A stretch of DNA of 32,912 nucleotides from Pseudorhodobacter wandonensis (GTDB lineage: Bacteria > Pseudomonadota > Alphaproteobacteria > Rhodobacterales > Rhodobacteraceae). The position numbers and the translations under genes were made by a program. The stretch is taken from assembly GCF_001202035.1 (NCBI RefSeq), contig NZ_LGHT01000014.1, positions 1 to 32,912 of the forward strand. The letters run 5' to 3'. The notes under the pieces are model-generated. The model did not search any database. It had not been told where the DNA came from and worked only from the letters and a program-made list of their open reading frames with translations. Positions 6,941-15,285 of this stretch are shown here, one piece after another (the stretch's first letter is position 1; each line of letters opens with the position of its first letter).

Positions 6941-8893
6941 TCAGAACGTCCGGGCCAGGAACTGGCGCAAACGCTCGGATTTCGGTTGGCCGAACAGATC
7001 GGCAGGCGTGCCTTCTTCCTCAACGCGACCTTGGTGCAGGAACAAAACCTTGTGGCTCACCTCGCGCGCGAACTGCATCTCATGCGTCACAAGGATCATG
7101 GTGTTGCCTTCCTCGGCGAGTTGGCGGATGACGCGCAGCACCTCGCCCACCAATTCAGGGTCAAGCGCCGAGGTGGGTTCATCAAACAGCATCACTTTCG
7201 GGCGCATCGCCAGCGTCCGCGCAATGGCGGCGCGTTGTTGCTGGCCACCCGAAAGCTGGCCCGGATAATGCGCTTGCTTTTCGGACAAGCCGACCTTTTT
7301 GAGCAGGGCATGCGCATGCTCCACCGCATCGGCGCGCGCCTCTTTCAGCACATGGATCGGCGCCTCAATGATGTTTTCCAACACCGTCATGTGCGGCCAA
7401 AGATTGAAGTTCTGGAACACCATCCCGACCCGCGCGCGGATGTGTTCGATCTGACGCGGATCGGCGGCTGTCGTGCCGCCCTTGGCGTGCGGCTTCATCC
7501 GCACCAGTTCGCCGTCGATCACGACCCGGCCAGAGTTTGGCTGTTCCAGCAGGTTGATGCAGCGCAGCATAGTGCTTTTGCCCGACCCCGATGATCCGAT
7601 CATCGATACCACTTGGCCCGGACAGGCCGTCAGGTTCACACCCTTCAGAACCTCCAACTGGCCAAAGGATTTATGCAGATCAACCACTTCGACTGCGGGG
7701 GTGCCCTTGGGGGCAACCTCCACCTTGGCTGCACGTACTGCCGCAGAACCGGGTTTTGCTTCGACCTTTTTCAGGGCCGTCAAGGCCGTATCAAAATGAC
7801 GAAGGCTGGTCGAAAGGCAAATCTGTTGCCAACTGGCGTCCTGCGGAATGAAGCCGTGCGCGAGGTCGGTCTTGATGCGCTGGCCACGCTCTGACTCGGG
7901 CTTGCCGTAAAGATGCAGCCAGTTGTCATCCACAACACGTCGCTGCATCTCGGCGCTGCTCAGCGTGCCACATTCCATCACCAAAGGCAGTACGCGCGCC
8001 TGGCCCATCGCGGCGCGCACAAAGGCCGAGATATAACCAGTGGCCGTGGCCGCAATGCCGGTGTTTGTCGTCGCAGCGGCACCCGTGATCACCGGCACCA
8101 TCGCGGGGCCGAACATCTCGGCCCCCCAGGCAAGGCCCACATGATCCACCGGGCTGACCGACAACAGTGCCGGATAGCCGTAAGGCCCGGCGCCCGTGTG
8201 CAGGTCAAACACAATGACTTGCCCGGCCTTTTGACCAAATTCTTCCAGCACGGCCGTCAGCACGCGGTTTGACCAAACCGGGGCGTTACCGCCATAGAAC
8301 AGGCCATCGGCAAAGGCGTATTGCCCAGCTTCGATGATCAAGGACACTGCCGTCTGACCCTTGGCTTTGGTTAATTCCGCCAAGGCCTCATCCGCCGCGA
8401 TCCGCTCCGGCCCATCCCATGCTGGCACAACCAAGGCCGGATGCAGATCTTCGTAGGCGGGGTTTTCGGGCGGCTTTGCGGTCCAATCAATGAAGTTGCG
8501 GTTCAAATCGACGTTGTCTTCGTTCACCCGGCGCGACCATGCCGTGCCCCAGGGGTTGATCAGATGGATCATCAAAACCGCAGTGTCGTCCGGCAGCGCC
8601 CAATTGGCCTTTTGCCCCAGCCATGCCGTTTGGCAAGCAGAGCCATAGGCTCCTTCCACCCCGTGCGTGCCGGAAATCATCACCATCAGTTTCGGTGCAT
8701 CCGCCTTCCCGATCAGCGCCACATCAGTGGCGATCGGCTTGCCATCGGGCCCGTGCAGCGGGTGGATGTGCTCGGAAAGTGCCGCCCCTGCCGCCCGGGC
8801 GGCTGTCAGGAAACGCTGACGCATCGTTGCGTAGTCCAACGCGAACGGCAGGCTGGTGTCGGCGGATTGCGTCAGGTCGCGCGGCTGCATCAT
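6941..8893 (-). CDS. Fusion: M14-like (DUF2817) amidohydrolase + HisP-type ABC ATPase
   Basis: One uninterrupted 650-codon frame joins two proteins normally encoded apart. Residues about 1-375 are an M14/DUF2817 zinc hydrolase: GTHGVEG (H77, E80), NVDLNRNF (127-134), FDLHTG (H232) and VMECGT (E307) match zinc ligands, substrate Asn/Arg and catalytic Glu. A linker rich in Ala, Lys and Pro (about 376-398) leads to residues 399-650, a complete polar amino-acid ABC ATPase: Walker A GSSGSGKS (433-440), Q-loop Gln494, LSGGQQQR (547-554), Walker B VMLFDEP (567-573), His604. M14-like enzymes of this branch cleave peptide or acyl-amide bonds, so the protein may energise import and split an amide (for example a methylhistidine dipeptide or N-acyl derivative). 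It starts four bases inside the FAD-oxidase gene. No second ATPase gene exists in the operon. Confidence 0.9.
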   Translation of the reverse strand: MMQPRDLTQSADTSLPFALDYATMRQRFLTAARAAGAALSEHIHPLHGPDGKPIATDVALIGKADAPKLMVMISGTHGVEGAYGSACQTAWLGQKANWALPDDTAVLMIHLINPWGTAWSRRVNEDNVDLNRNFIDWTAKPPENPAYEDLHPALVVPAWDGPERIAADEALAELTKAKGQTAVSLIIEAGQYAFADGLFYGGNAPVWSNRVLTAVLEEFGQKAGQVIVFDLHTGAGPYGYPALLSVSPVDHVGLAWGAEMFGPAMVPVITGAAATTNTGIAATATGYISAFVRAAMGQARVLPLVMECGTLSSAEMQRRVVDDNWLHLYGKPESERGQRIKTDLAHGFIPQDASWQQICLSTSLRHFDTALTALKKVEAKPGSAAVRAAKVEVAPKGTPAVEVVDLHKSFGQLEVLKGVNLTACPGQVVSMIGSSGSGKSTMLRCINLLEQPNSGRVVIDGELVRMKPHAKGGTTAADPRQIEHIRARVGMVFQNFNLWPHMTVLENIIEAPIHVLKEARADAVEHAHALLKKVGLSEKQAHYPGQLSGGQQQRAAIARTLAMRPKVMLFDEPTSALDPELVGEVLRVIRQLAEEGNTMILVTHEMQFAREVSHKVLFLHQGRVEEEGTPADLFGQPKSERLRQFLARTF

Positions 8894-10299
8894 TGGAATT
8901 TCTCGCGAGCTAAGGGCTGAGACGGCAGAACTTTGCCGGGATTGAGGGTCTGGTCGGGGTCAAGCGCCTGCTTGATGCGCATCATCGTGGCGAACTTCAC
9001 CGGGTCAGATGTGGCGACCAAGGCGGCTATGCGTTTGGTCCCGACCCCGTGTTCGGCAGAAAATGATCCGCCAAGGGCACGCAGGTTTGCGTAAAGCACA
9101 TGCTCTACTGCGCTGGACATGGCGTCATCCAGCGGACCGGTGCGGTTCAGAACGATATGAAGATTGCCGTCGGCCAGATGCCCAAAGACATAGGGAACCA
9201 GATCGGCGTCGATCCGGGCCAGACCGCTTTTCACATGATCAACATAGGCCCCGATTTCGGACAGCGGCACCGAGACATCATAGGACGGCGCCGCCGCATG
9301 GGCGCGGTACAACTGATCGGTATCCTCGCGCAGCCGCCACAAATCGGCCTCTTGCCGTTTGGACGCAGGGATGATGCCGGTGGCAGTTGGGTGGCGGTCA
9401 AGGATCTTGCCAAAGATCTGCTCGATACCCTCGTTCAGATTGGCTTCATTGGCGCCGCCCAGCATCAACAACAGACAGACCGGCTGATCCAGTGGAAAGC
9501 TTGGTTCCGACCAGCCCTGCGCCTGAGCGGTCAGTTGAATATAAGACTGCCAAAGCCCTTCAGCCGCGCGCAAATGCCCAGCATCGGAGCGCAACGCGAG
9601 GTTGATTGCCTCCAACGTCGCAGCCACCGATGGCAGGCCCAGCATCACCGTGGCGGTGCATTGCGGTAGCGGCTCCAACTTGATCACCACCCGCGTAACG
9701 ATGCCAAGCGTGCCTTCCGCGCCGATGAACAGGTGCTTCAGATCATAGCCCGCCGTATTTTTCACCACGCGGGTCATGTCGGAATAGATGGTCCCATCGG
9801 GCAAAACCGCCTCCAGCCCCAACACGCGATGCCGCATCACCCCATAGCGGTGCGCCATGATGCCGCCCGCGTTGGTCGACACCATGCCGCCGATGGTAGC
9901 GGTGCCCCGTGCCGCGAGGTCGATTCCGGGTTCCAGTCCATGCGCGATTGCGGCACTCTGCAAGGCCTCCAGCGCCACGCCCGCCTGCACGACGGCCACG
10001 CACTCTTCGGGGTATATCGCCTCAATCAACGCCATCCGCGTCATTGCCAGCACGATCTGGCCGGGATGAGACTGGCAACCGCCGACCAAACCGGTATGAC
10101 CGCCTTGCGCCACGATGCTGACGCCATGTACCCGGGCAATGGCCACGACAGCGGCCACCTCGGCGGTGGATGCGGGCAGGACCAAAAGCTCGGCTCCGTG
10201 ATCAGGGCCAGCATTATTGCGCACATGGCCAGCGCCAACGGCGGCGACCAAGGCTTGCTGCAAGCCAGTCGGCTCTGGGGTTGCTGCCAGAGCCTTCAT
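8890..10299 (-). CDS. FAD-linked 2-hydroxyacid dehydrogenase (GlcD/D-LDH type)
   Basis: This is a 469-residue flavoprotein. The PCMH-type FAD-binding domain includes [27 protein letters not shown] and [10 protein letters not shown]. The C-terminal FAD-oxidase domain has the [10 protein letters not shown] metal/substrate motif and [10 protein letters not shown]. The family includes glycolate oxidase subunit GlcD, D-lactate dehydrogenase and D-2-hydroxyglutarate dehydrogenase, all of which convert a D-2-hydroxyacid to a 2-oxoacid. It overlaps both neighbours by four bases (aminotransferase and fusion gene), so it is co-translated. Beside a HisC-like aminotransferase, the tempting substrate is an imidazole-lactate that becomes imidazole-pyruvate and then the amino acid; this is inference. 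Confidence 0.85.
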   Translation of the reverse strand: MKALAATPEPTGLQQALVAAVGAGHVRNNAGPDHGAELLVLPASTAEVAAVVAIARVHGVSIVAQGGHTGLVGGCQSHPGQIVLAMTRMALIEAIYPEECVAVVQAGVALEALQSAAIAHGLEPGIDLAARGTATIGGMVSTNAGGIMAHRYGVMRHRVLGLEAVLPDGTIYSDMTRVVKNTAGYDLKHLFIGAEGTLGIVTRVVIKLEPLPQCTATVMLGLPSVAATLEAINLALRSDAGHLRAAEGLWQSYIQLTAQAQGWSEPSFPLDQPVCLLLMLGGANEANLNEGIEQIFGKILDRHPTATGIIPASKRQEADLWRLREDTDQLYRAHAAAPSYDVSVPLSEIGAYVDHVKSGLARIDADLVPYVFGHLADGNLHIVLNRTGPLDDAMSSAVEHVLYANLRALGGSFSAEHGVGTKRIAALVATSDPVKFATMMRIKQALDPDQTLNPGKVLPSQPLAREKFQ

Positions 10300-11438
10300 C
10301 CCGCCACCTGCCTTTTCAGCGAGGCGATCAGCCGATCATTGTCGGCAGGCTTGCCGATAGTGGCGCGCAGCCATGTCTCATATCCCGCCTCGCGCCATGG
10401 CTTGACGATGATGCCGTCTTGCAGAAGTGCCGCCGCCACAGTGGAACTGTCGCGCCCGGTGTCAAAGAACAGGAAATTGGTTTGCGACGGAGCAGCGTTC
10501 AGCCCCATTGCGGCCAAGGCAAGCGCAACACGGTCCCGTTCGGAACGGATGCGCGCAACCGAGGCCTTCATCCAGGCATCATCTTCAAGGGCCGCCAACG
10601 CGGCGAGTTGTGCGGCCCCATTCACGTTGAACGGAGTCTTGGCCGAGGCGATCACCCGCGCAATTTCAGGGTCTGAACATACCGCATAGCCGACGCGCAA
10701 CCCGGCCAGGCCGTAGGCTTTGGAAAAGGTCCGCAACACGACAAAAGCGATGCCACTGTCACGAAGCACCTCGATCCCGTCGGGCGCGTCCGCGTCGGCG
10801 AATTCGAAATAAGCCTCGTCCAGCACGAACAGGGTGCCCGGACGAACCGTCGCGATCAGGCGCTCCAAGGCGGCGCGATCCAGCGCAGGCCCAACCGGGT
10901 TCCAGGGCGAAGACAGAAACACCACGCGCGGCCCGGCGGCAATTGCCGCCTCCAGTGCCACCAGATCAAAACCTGCCGCTGGCGTCATCGGCACTTTCAC
11001 AACCGTTGCCCCTGCGGCCAAGGGTTCGATCTCGTGCAGGCCAAAGCTTGGCACCACGGTCACGACCTGCGTGCCAGCTACCAGAACGCCGCGCGAAATG
11101 GCGGCAATCATTTCCTCGGAGCCGTTGCCAACGACAATCACGCCTGCATCAACCCCGAGCCGCTTTGCCAAAGCTTCGCGCAGCGCGGTGCAGGCCGGAT
11201 CGGCATAGCGCCAAGGCTCAAAACCACCACCGGCCAACGCGGCCAGAACGGCGGGCGAACAGCCATCGGGGTTTTCATTGCTGGCCAACCGCGCCAGATC
11301 GTCATGCCCGCTCAACGCCCGGGCGCGGGCCAAGGACATTCCGGCGTTGTAAGGCGGAAGGGCGGCCACATGCGGATTGACCAACAGTGCCGCAGCCGCG
11401 CTACCAAGGTTTCGTGCGGTTTCGGGTGCAGTAGTCAT
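10296..11438 (-). CDS. HisC-like class I/II PLP aminotransferase
   Basis: This is a 380-residue fold-type-I aminotransferase from the ATG at 11438, which overlaps the stop of the reductase gene (ATGA). Motifs, numbered from that start: SPWNPVG (N180), DEAYFEF (D207, Y210), the Schiff-base lysine in TFSKAYGLAGLRVGY (K240) with the following Arg248, and the C-terminal WLRATIG carboxylate-binding Arg. It is closest in type to histidinol-phosphate aminotransferases, which bind an imidazole side chain. A biosynthetic hisC role is unlikely inside a catabolic operon. It may interconvert a (methyl)histidine with the matching imidazole-pyruvate. No upstream extension is needed: an in-frame start at 11480 lies inside the preceding gene. 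Confidence 0.85.
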   Translation of the reverse strand: MTTAPETARNLGSAAAALLVNPHVAALPPYNAGMSLARARALSGHDDLARLASNENPDGCSPAVLAALAGGGFEPWRYADPACTALREALAKRLGVDAGVIVVGNGSEEMIAAISRGVLVAGTQVVTVVPSFGLHEIEPLAAGATVVKVPMTPAAGFDLVALEAAIAAGPRVVFLSSPWNPVGPALDRAALERLIATVRPGTLFVLDEAYFEFADADAPDGIEVLRDSGIAFVVLRTFSKAYGLAGLRVGYAVCSDPEIARVIASAKTPFNVNGAAQLAALAALEDDAWMKASVARIRSERDRVALALAAMGLNAAPSQTNFLFFDTGRDSSTVAAALLQDGIIVKPWREAGYETWLRATIGKPADNDRLIASLKRQVAG

Positions 11439-12556
11439 CACAGGTCCAATACAATGGCGGTTTTCGGGCGCGAGCAGCACAGCAGCAGTTCGCCCTGCGC
11501 CAAGTCTTCCAGCGGGTCTTCAAAATAGCTTACGTCACCAGAAAGTATCCGCGACGTGCAAGTGCCGCAGATGCCCGCGCGGCAGCTGAATTCCGGAGCA
11601 AGGCCCTGATCTTCGGCAAAGGACAAAAGCGACTGGGCCGCGCCGTCCCACTCAACCACAATGCCTGACTTGCGAAACTCTACAGTGATCGCCCCGACTG
11701 CGGGCACGGGAGAGGCACCGGCTGTCGGGGCGACCGGCTTCGGCTTGACCTCGGTGTCAAGCACAGTGGCCGGGCCGAAGAATTCGTAGGCGATACGGTC
11801 TTTGACCACACCAAGACCGCGCAGGGTTTGATACATCGCCTGCATGAACGGCGGTGGGCCGCAAAGGTAGAAATCGTAATCGTCGAGGCACAGCAGGCTT
11901 TGCATCACGTCGCGGGTGATGAACCCTTCGCTGTCAAATCGGCTTGCAACGCGATCTTCGTCACTGGGCGCACGATAGCAATAATGGGCCAACAGGCCGG
12001 GACGCTGACCGATCAGACCGTTGACCTCATCGCGCAGGGCGTGCACGTCGCCGTTTTCGCAGGCATGCAGAAACAAGGTGCGACGGGTCGACCGATGCGC
12101 CAGCGCATGCAGCATCGACACCATGGGCGTCAGTCCCACGCCGCCGCTCAACAAAACCACCGGACGGTCGCTGACCTCATCCAGCACAAACTCGCCACGC
12201 GGGCCGTCGGCCGTCAAGACATCGCCAACCCTGACGCTGTCATGCAGGTAGTTTGAACTTAAGCCAACCGGCAGGCCCGGACCCGCTGAGGGCTCGCGCT
12301 TGACCGAGATGCGGTAATGGCTCAAATCCTCGGGCGTACCGGACAGGCTATAGTTACGCAGCACATAGCCTTTGGCATCGCCCGAGGGGATCTTGAACAC
12401 CAGGAACTGACCGGGACGGAACGTTGGCAGAGACGACCCATCCGCCGCTTCCAGATGAAACGACGTGATCAGGCTGCTTTCGACGATTTTCGCGACGACC
12501 TTCAGGTCGCGAAAACCGCCTTTGCCTTGCGCAGACTGGTCAATGTCGAGCATCAT
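11438..12556 (-). CDS. Rieske oxygenase reductase: FAD/NAD(P)H domain + C-terminal [2Fe-2S] ferredoxin
   Basis: This 372-residue electron-transfer protein is ordered FAD domain (RNYS 67-70), NAD(P)H domain (GGVGLTPM 138-145; YLCGPPPFM 230-238) and plant-type ferredoxin (CRAGICGTC: C325, C330, C333, plus C360 or C361). A Pro/Ala-rich linker at about 268-288 joins the last two. Class IA/III reductases of this layout feed electrons to Rieske oxygenases such as the vanillate and glycine-betaine demethylases. It overlaps the VanA-type oxygenase gene by four bases and is the only reductase in the operon, so it probably serves both oxygenases. Two tandem Met codons begin the protein. Confidence 0.9.
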   Translation of the reverse strand: MMLDIDQSAQGKGGFRDLKVVAKIVESSLITSFHLEAADGSSLPTFRPGQFLVFKIPSGDAKGYVLRNYSLSGTPEDLSHYRISVKREPSAGPGLPVGLSSNYLHDSVRVGDVLTADGPRGEFVLDEVSDRPVVLLSGGVGLTPMVSMLHALAHRSTRRTLFLHACENGDVHALRDEVNGLIGQRPGLLAHYCYRAPSDEDRVASRFDSEGFITRDVMQSLLCLDDYDFYLCGPPPFMQAMYQTLRGLGVVKDRIAYEFFGPATVLDTEVKPKPVAPTAGASPVPAVGAITVEFRKSGIVVEWDGAAQSLLSFAEDQGLAPEFSCRAGICGTCTSRILSGDVSYFEDPLEDLAQGELLLCCSRPKTAIVLDL

Positions 12557-13590
12557 TCAGCCGCGACCTCCTGGGCCTGCTCTGCTTCAATCAGCTTGGC
12601 CAGATTGCGCCGAAAGCGCATCGGGCCGACGTCGATCTTCAAATCAAGGTTCGGCGTGCGCTTGTTGGCCATGCCCTTGTGGACAGCCGTCAGAACGGCA
12701 CGGTCCTCGTCAAAGGCACCGCGCACCGAGGTGGCAAATTCAGCCGAAATCTTTGCATCATGGGGTGCGAAATTGCGCATCTGGAACCAGTAGTACTTGG
12801 TCGTGTTCTCGTCGATCGGGGTCATGAAGTTATAGCTGTCCATCAGGAAGGTGTCCTGATGCAGAGGGCGGCCCTCGCCGCCGGTGCCTGCGGGCGCAAA
12901 GATCGCCTTGATGATGGCGTGGCTGGGATAATGCACTTCATAGTGCTGCTTGCGGTCGGTGTTGCCCTTGAACTTGAGGTAGGGCGCATAGAAGGGTGCA
13001 GGCTCGACATCCAGCATCCAGCGCCAGACCGTGACGCCATTCTCGCCGATCGTGGTTTCCAGCGGTGCCTCTTCGGTTGCAGCATTGCCGAAGGACGTCT
13101 GATGAACCCAGGCCACATGCGACGGGTCCAAGAGGTTGTCGGTCATGTAAAGGTAGTTGCAGTTGATCGCCATCGAGTCGCCGCGATTCAGGCCCCAAGC
13201 CGGATCGCCCCAGTGGTCCACCTGAAAAATCAGCGCCGGATCGGCCTTGTCGGCGTCGCCCATCCAGACCCACAGCAGGCCATAGCGTTCGTGAATCGGA
13301 TAAGAGCGCACACAGGCGACATGCGGGATTTTCTCGACGCCGGGAACCCGAGTGCAGGTGCCGGTGCCATCAAAGGTCAGTCCGTGATAGCCGCATTCGA
13401 CGGTGTCACCCTTGATGCGGCCCATCGACAGCGGCAACTTGCGATGCGGGCAGGCGTCTTCAAGCGCCGCGACTTCGCCGTTGGTCTTGCGGTAAAGCAC
13501 GATCTCTTCACCCAGCATCTTGATGGGGAAAAGGCCGCTGCCAACCTCGTGGTCCCATGCTGCGACATACCAACTGTTGCGTAGGTACAT
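12553..13590 (-). CDS. VanA-type Rieske oxygenase (demethylase)
   Basis: This 345-residue oxygenase resembles vanillate O-demethylase VanA and related demethylating, non-ring-cleaving Rieske enzymes. It has an N-terminal Rieske cluster (CPHRKLPLS: C47, H49; CGYHG: C66, H69) and a catalytic iron site (DNLLDPSHVAWVH: D155, H158, H163). It is the first gene of the operon and the one right behind the shared operator, with an AGGAG ribosome-binding site. Family knowledge says such enzymes hydroxylate a methyl group, which then leaves as formaldehyde. The formaldehyde-handling genes in the adjacent hut operon fit that. The natural substrate (perhaps an imidazole N-methyl group) is inferred. Confidence 0.9.
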   Translation of the reverse strand: MYLRNSWYVAAWDHEVGSGLFPIKMLGEEIVLYRKTNGEVAALEDACPHRKLPLSMGRIKGDTVECGYHGLTFDGTGTCTRVPGVEKIPHVACVRSYPIHERYGLLWVWMGDADKADPALIFQVDHWGDPAWGLNRGDSMAINCNYLYMTDNLLDPSHVAWVHQTSFGNAATEEAPLETTIGENGVTVWRWMLDVEPAPFYAPYLKFKGNTDRKQHYEVHYPSHAIIKAIFAPAGTGGEGRPLHQDTFLMDSYNFMTPIDENTTKYYWFQMRNFAPHDAKISAEFATSVRGAFDEDRAVLTAVHKGMANKRTPNLDLKIDVGPMRFRRNLAKLIEAEQAQEVAAE

Positions 13591-13605
13591 GATGTGCTCC
13601 TAGAA

Positions 13606-13621
13606 TTATGTGTAGACATAT
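13606..13621. promoter_or_regulatory. Palindromic operator upstream of the Rieske operon
   Basis: TTATGTGTAGACATAT contains the inverted repeat TATGT-N4-ACATA (13607-13620). Read on the minus strand it is followed four bases later by the AGGAG ribosome-binding site of the Rieske gene. Fifteen of its bases recur exactly, in the opposite orientation, in front of hutF (21792-21806). The TGT-N4-ACA core suits a GntR/HutC-type dimer. HutC binding is inferred; the divergent LysR protein is the alternative. Confidence 0.7.
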
Positions 13622-13710
13622 TGCTAACTTGCATTTACCGATTCAAAAAGCACTTGCTTCTGCGTTCTATTTTAGAAAAACTAAACTGTGCTCCTGCCGG
13701 ATTAACGAAT

Positions 13711-14637
13711 TTGCAAAAACTTCCCTCCATGCGCGCGATACAAGCCTTTGAGGCATTTGGCCGACTTGGCAGTGCGACGGCGGCCGCAGCCGAACTGGGT
13801 GTTACAGTCGGTGCTGTCAGTCAACAGCTGCGCAAAGCCGAGGCAGAAGTCGGGCTGCGACTAGTCGAGCGCAAAGGCAAGTCGATCGCCTTGACGACAC
13901 GTGGGCGGCACTATCATGATGATATCAAATCCGCGTTTGATACGCTTCGCGAGGCACAAACCAAGGTCGAGCGGGCACGGACAGCCGCCACGCTGACGAT
14001 TTCATGTCTGCCGTCGCTGGCCTCCAAATGGATCGGCGCGCAGTTGTTCGATTGGCAATCCTCTCATCCCACCACAACAGTGCGCTTGATTGGGGATGAC
14101 ACCGAACCCCGCTTTGGGGCCGATGACGTCGACTTCCGGCTGTCCTACGGTGATCTGATTACGCGCTTTGATCACCGAACCGAGCTTTTCACGGATTGGG
14201 TCGTCCCAGCCTGTTCCCCTGCACTTCTTGCAAGACTGAAGCCGCCAGCGCCTGCGGACATCCTTGATGCGCCGCTTTTGGGGATCGAATGGGATCGCGC
14301 GCAGGGTGCGGCACCCGGCTGGGGCGATTGGGCTGCGCATGTGGGCGTACCCCGCCGCGAGGCCTTGGGCGAGGTTGCGTTTTCGATGTCCAGTGCTGCG
14401 ATTGATGCCGCGATCAATGGCCGGGGTTTCGTCTTGGCGCAGCTTTCCATGGCAGCCGAAGATATCGCGTCGGGGCGGCTTGTCGTGCCTTTCGACATCC
14501 GGCTAAAGCTATCGCAGCCCTATTCCCTGGCTTGGGATCCGGCAGCGCTGGAAAAACCGTTCGGGGCAGAGTTGCGCAGCTGGATTCAGACAATCTCCCG
14601 CCGTCAAAAGGCGATTTCGGCGCCGCAGGCAGGTTAA
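13711..14637 (+). CDS. LysR-family transcriptional regulator (GcvA-like)
   Basis: An N-terminal winged helix-turn-helix (AFEAFGRLGSATAAAAELGV then TVGAVSQQLRKAEAEVG) is followed by a LysR substrate-binding domain. The layout, opening with LPSMRAIQAFEAF, is that of the GcvA-like group that often controls amino-acid genes. The start is uncertain: a TTG at 13711 gives MQKLPSMRAI as in relatives, while the ATG at 13729 would give MRAI and trim the helix start. It is divergent from the Rieske operon, the usual arrangement for a LysR activator of its neighbour. A methylated histidine or downstream metabolite is a possible inducer (inference). It is convergent with gfa across a palindromic terminator. 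Confidence 0.85.
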   Translation: MQKLPSMRAIQAFEAFGRLGSATAAAAELGVTVGAVSQQLRKAEAEVGLRLVERKGKSIALTTRGRHYHDDIKSAFDTLREAQTKVERARTAATLTISCLPSLASKWIGAQLFDWQSSHPTTTVRLIGDDTEPRFGADDVDFRLSYGDLITRFDHRTELFTDWVVPACSPALLARLKPPAPADILDAPLLGIEWDRAQGAAPGWGDWAAHVGVPRREALGEVAFSMSSAAIDAAINGRGFVLAQLSMAAEDIASGRLVVPFDIRLKLSQPYSLAWDPAALEKPFGAELRSWIQTISRRQKAISAPQAG

Positions 14638-14648
14638 CCCGCCTGCGG
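14623..14648. terminator. Bidirectional palindromic terminator between lysR and gfa
   Basis: CCGCAGGCAGGTT pairs with AACCCGCCTGCGG, giving a 26-base palindrome with a single A/C mismatch. The TAA stop of the LysR gene lies within it. It separates two convergent transcription units and can fold on either strand. No long U-run follows, so I infer terminator function from position and stem strength. Confidence 0.65.
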
Positions 14649-14664
14649 TTAGTTCTGTCGAGGT

Positions 14665-15225
14665 TCAGGCGCGGTGCTGAACGGTCCAGGTTGCGATATA
14701 GTCCATCAAGCCAGTGTTTAGGCAATCAGAAGGCTCCAGCCCGATTGCCTTGAGTTGGCCGCGAATGGCGTCCATTTGCGACGGATCAACGCCTGCTTCA
14801 ATCACAGATGACACAAAAGCCGCAAAGCCGGGTTGTGCCCAACCCTTTTCCTCGAACCGCTCCGGATGGATGAAATCCAGACCCTGGAACGGGTGCGCGC
14901 GGGTAACAGGGCCATACATGTGAACGCCGCAATCCTTGCAAGCATGGCGCTGGATCAAAGCAGCCGGATCGACGACGGCAAGCTTGTCACCGTTTTCCAG
15001 CACCGTCACCTTGTCGTGCGGCGCAACTGCCACGACAGAGAAGATGGCTCCTTCCGGTTTCCAGCACTTGGTGCAGCCGCAAGCGTGGTTGTGGGCAATT
15101 TGGCCCTCAACCCGCACGCGCACGGGCTTGTCGGTGCAGGCACAAACAAGCGTGCCGCCGGTGAAATCCGGTGACGTCGCGGCGATGCCGTTGTCCAGTG
15201 CCGGGTGCAGTTTCGGTTTGGTCAT
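14665..15225 (-). CDS. gfa: Glutathione-dependent formaldehyde-activating enzyme (Gfa)
   Basis: This is a 186-residue Gfa/CENP-V-fold zinc protein. Its cysteine pattern ([36 protein letters not shown]) matches S-(hydroxymethyl)glutathione synthase, which speeds condensation of formaldehyde with glutathione in the cytoplasm. It has a GGGAGG ribosome-binding site, lies 60 bases after frmA and is the last gene of the hut operon. Ordinary histidine breakdown makes no formaldehyde, so its presence here is best explained by formaldehyde released by the neighbouring Rieske demethylases. Confidence 0.92.
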   Translation of the reverse strand: MTKPKLHPALDNGIAATSPDFTGGTLVCACTDKPVRVRVEGQIAHNHACGCTKCWKPEGAIFSVVAVAPHDKVTVLENGDKLAVVDPAALIQRHACKDCGVHMYGPVTRAHPFQGLDFIHPERFEEKGWAQPGFAAFVSSVIEAGVDPSQMDAIRGQLKAIGLEPSDCLNTGLMDYIATWTVQHRA

Positions 15226-15285
15226 TTGGTGTTTCCTCCCTTTTTTCCGGATGCAATGCGCCGGTCCGGTTCCGGTATTGCGATG

